A DNA stretch of 64,000 bases from Bacteroidota bacterium (GTDB lineage: Bacteria; Bacteroidota; Bacteroidia; Bacteroidales; VadinHA17), in the NCBI GenBank assembly GCA_011050615.1, contig DRFJ01000047.1:1-64000 (forward strand). Reading direction: 5' to 3'. Below, one piece after another: positions 62,455-64,000 of the stretch. The position numbers and the translations under genes were made by a program. The notes under the pieces are model-generated. The model saw only the letters and a program-made list of their open reading frames with translations. It ran no database searches and was not told the origin of the DNA. Numbering within the stretch: the stretch's first letter is position 1; the number at the start of each line of letters is the position of its first letter.

Positions 62455-62530
62455 GATTCAGTAGCTCAGCTGGTAGAGCACATCCCTTTTAAGGATGGGG
62501 TCCTGGGTTCGAGACCCAGCTGGATCACCA
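62455..62530 (+). tRNA. tRNA-Lys (anticodon UUU)
   Basis: 76 bases including an encoded CCA. The acceptor stem GATTCAG pairs with CTGGATC (one G-U), the anticodon loop is CTTTTAA in stem CATCC/GGATG, giving anticodon TTT, and the T-arm is CTGGG-TTCGAGA-CCCAG. The D-arm is GCTC-AGCTGGTA-GAGC. It is read on the plus strand with its own promoter and terminator. Confidence 0.97.
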
Positions 62531-62531
62531 G

Positions 62532-62561
62532 AAAGACCTGCCGATACGGCAGGTCTTTTTT
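62532..62561 (+). terminator. Rho-independent terminator after tRNA-Lys
   Basis: An 11-bp perfect stem (AAAGACCTGCC with GGCAGGTCTTT), loop GATAC, then T's to 62561. It begins directly after the tRNA CCA. It lies at the end of the convergent ClC gene and, with its A-run on the other strand, may also terminate that transcript. Confidence 0.93.
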
Positions 62562-64000
62562 AATCCTCAGAGACTTCCATAAGAAGTTCGCGGTAGGTCG
62601 AGAACAACCTTGATTTGGAAAGTAAGCCCACATATTTACCTCCATCCAGAACGGGGAGATTCCATGCTCCTGTTTTCCTGAAAGTATCCATTACGCTTTC
62701 AACCTTTTCTCTTTTATCAATATATGAAGGAGGCATGACCATAAGATCACTTACATAGGTTTCATCGTAAATATCCTGGTCAAACATTATATCTCTTATG
62801 TTATCAAGTAATACTACTCCCTCCAGCACTCCAATTTCATCTACTACAGGAAATATATTTCTTTTGGATGCTGAAATTACCCTGACCAGGTCACCAAGAG
62901 TGTCTCCCGATTTCACAGTTATGAGATCTGTTTCAATTTCTTTTGTCCAGTCCATCCTGGCCAGCACAGCCTTATCCTTATGATGTGTAATCAGCTCACC
63001 TCTTCGGGCCAGTCTTTTATGATAGAGGGAGTGTTTCTCAAATCTCATAACAGTTATATATGAAACCGTAGAAGTAATTATAAGCGGTACCAGCAGACCA
63101 TATCCTCCTGTTATTTCTGCGATAAGGAAAATTGCTGTCAGGGGTGCATGCATTATGCCTGCCATAGCTCCGGCCATTCCTGCAAGGGTAAAGCTGCTTT
63201 CGGGGAGGGAGTAATCTCCAAGGGTATTTATCAGCCTGGCCATGAAAAATCCGCTTACCCCGCCAATAAAGAGTGAAGGAGCAAATATGCCCCCGACTCC
63301 TCCTGCCCCGTTTGTTGAACTGCTGGCCAGAACCTTAAAAAGAGTGATCGCAAGGAGAAAAGAAAGAATGAACCATGCCTTATTGCTCATACTGATGAAG
63401 AAGCTGTTTTCAAAAAGGGATGAGGTATCGCCGTTAAGAAGCTGACTTATAGTATTATAACCTTCACCGTACAATGGAGGCAGCATAAGGATTAAAATGC
63501 CGAGGACGGTGCCTCCCATGAGAAGTCTGACATATTGATTTTTAACTTTTTCATATAAAGACTCAAGGTATATGGTAGCCCTTGTAAAATAAACAGAAAG
63601 TAATGCTGTGCCAATCCCCAGTAATATGTACCATGGAATGTTGCCCAATGAAAATGATTCACTCAGTGCAAATGAGAAAAGTACATCCCTGCCCATCAGG
63701 AAAAATGTTACAGTAGCTGCGGTGACGGATGAAATTAACAGGGGTACTATTGATGATATGGTAAGGTCCAGCATAAGAATCTCCAGGGTAAAAACGATCC
63801 CTGCAATGGGGGCTTTGAAAATTCCTGCAACGGCACCGGCTGCCCCGCATCCCACCAGGAGAGTTATATTCCTGTAATTCATCTTCATAAGGCGGCCTAT
63901 ATTTGACCCTATAGATGCTCCTGTGAGCACCACGGGGGCCTCTGCTCCCACCGATCCTCCAAAACCTATGGTGAGGGTGCTGGCAACGATTGATGACCAG
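62560..64000 (-). CDS. ClC-family chloride channel/transporter with CBS domains, partial
   Basis: The tracked ORF starts at 63951, but the frame runs on to the window edge (GFGGSVGAEAPVVLTG), so the gene is cut at its 5' end. Visible parts: the selectivity-filter motif GGSVGAEAP, KAPIAGIVFTLEI, the second filter GGVGGIFAPSLFIGG, GAMAGIMHAPLTAIFLIAEI, and then two CBS domains in the C-terminal 130 residues (ETDLITVKSGDTLGDLVRVI and VSDLMVMPPSYIDKREKVES). It moves chloride, either as a channel or as a H+/Cl- antiporter. The stop lies within the tRNA terminator. Confidence 0.93.
   Translation of the reverse strand, partial: WSSIVASTLTIGFGGSVGAEAPVVLTGASIGSNIGRLMKMNYRNITLLVGCGAAGAVAGIFKAPIAGIVFTLEILMLDLTISSIVPLLISSVTAATVTFFLMGRDVLFSFALSESFSLGNIPWYILLGIGTALLSVYFTRATIYLESLYEKVKNQYVRLLMGGTVLGILILMLPPLYGEGYNTISQLLNGDTSSLFENSFFISMSNKAWFILSFLLAITLFKVLASSSTNGAGGVGGIFAPSLFIGGVSGFFMARLINTLGDYSLPESSFTLAGMAGAMAGIMHAPLTAIFLIAEITGGYGLLVPLIITSTVSYITVMRFEKHSLYHKRLARRGELITHHKDKAVLARMDWTKEIETDLITVKSGDTLGDLVRVISASKRNIFPVVDEIGVLEGVVLLDNIRDIMFDQDIYDETYVSDLMVMPPSYIDKREKVESVMDTFRKTGAWNLPVLDGGKYVGLLSKSRLFSTYRELLMEVSED

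Noticed and set aside
1-64000. CRISPR arrays, transposases, phage genes, rRNA genes
   Set aside because: No regularly spaced repeats, no transposase or integrase motifs, no phage structural genes and no rRNA sequence were seen; the gene decay is not explained by a visible mobile element.
1-64000. Stop-codon recoding as the cause of the broken frames
   Set aside because: Intact genes throughout use TAA, TAG and TGA as ordinary stops, and the broken genes also lack long central or terminal segments.

Overview
The window looks like a chromosomal segment of an anaerobic or facultative Bacteroidetes bacterium, most likely of the order Bacteroidales. The evidence is the set of Bacteroidetes-type families (DUF5063 with a WRN-like exonuclease, DUF2795, an OstA-like protein, a GxGIHSPFVF-type methyltransferase, a SiaC/DUF1987 protein), secreted lipoproteins, and promoters of the TTTG-N20-TAnnTTTG type. 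The best promoter lies in front of the tRNA-Lys gene. I saw no phage, transposase, integrase, CRISPR array or rRNA. Species cannot be read from this.

Layout. 0-3 kb, minus strand: exonuclease (cut by the window edge), DUF5063, recQ. 3-10.3 kb: guaB followed by an envelope-biogenesis run (double-parvulin PPIase, SurA-like lipoprotein, SurA-like PPIase, OstA/LptA-like protein). 10.3-12.5 kb, minus strand: DUF2795, a wrecked cob(I)alamin adenosyltransferase, a LolD-type ATPase, a methyltransferase. 12.5-20.2 kb: recG, then a complete ion-pumping Rnf operon (rseC-like, rnfB-C-D-G-E-A). 20.2-24.4 kb, minus strand: a 1077-residue iron-sulfur flavoprotein fusion and a ZIP metal transporter. 24.6-30.4 kb: J-domain protein, hotdog thioesterase, serpin lipoprotein, phosphoesterase, then on the minus strand a SiaC-like protein, a PanE-like reductase and tsaD. 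30.4-41.2 kb: TamB, NhaD, an ExbB-ExbD-TonB trio, TSUP permease, response regulator, glyA. 41.3-48.7 kb: a glycan-degradation cluster (CBM9-like lipoprotein, GH29 fucosidase, GH28-like beta-helix protein, GH106-like rhamnosidase) with no SusC/SusD pair in view. 48.9-57.7 kb: alcohol dehydrogenase, a cysteine desulfurase-SelD fusion, a group II decarboxylase, RRM protein, quinone oxidoreductase, CHAD protein, TrmO. 57.7-64 kb: VTT membrane protein, outer-membrane barrel, YciI lipoprotein, PqqB-like MBL protein, tRNA-Lys(UUU) and a ClC channel cut by the right edge.

How the genes fit together. Rnf couples ferredoxin:NAD+ electron transfer to an ion gradient, which NhaD, ExbB/ExbD/TonB and ClC can exchange or use. 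The PPIases, OstA-like protein and TamB serve outer-membrane assembly. The glycosidases suggest degradation of fucose- and rhamnose-containing plant or algal polysaccharides. The NifS-SelD fusion puts selenium delivery and selenophosphate synthesis in one polypeptide.

The least expected result is in the gaps between genes. At least eight are occupied by recognisable but broken genes: PduO-type adenosyltransferase, a putative molybdenum-carrier protein, CorA, a MerR regulator, pirin, the start of a nitroreductase, the start of a CPA2 (Kef-like) antiporter and probably an Lgt-like protein. In at least three (adenosyltransferase, CorA, MerR) both ends of the gene survive and the middle is missing, with flanking genes intact. 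This suggests recurrent internal deletion during genome erosion, or a recurring assembly fault. It is the observation I would check first. All assignments come from reading the sequence and remembered family motifs; no database search was run.
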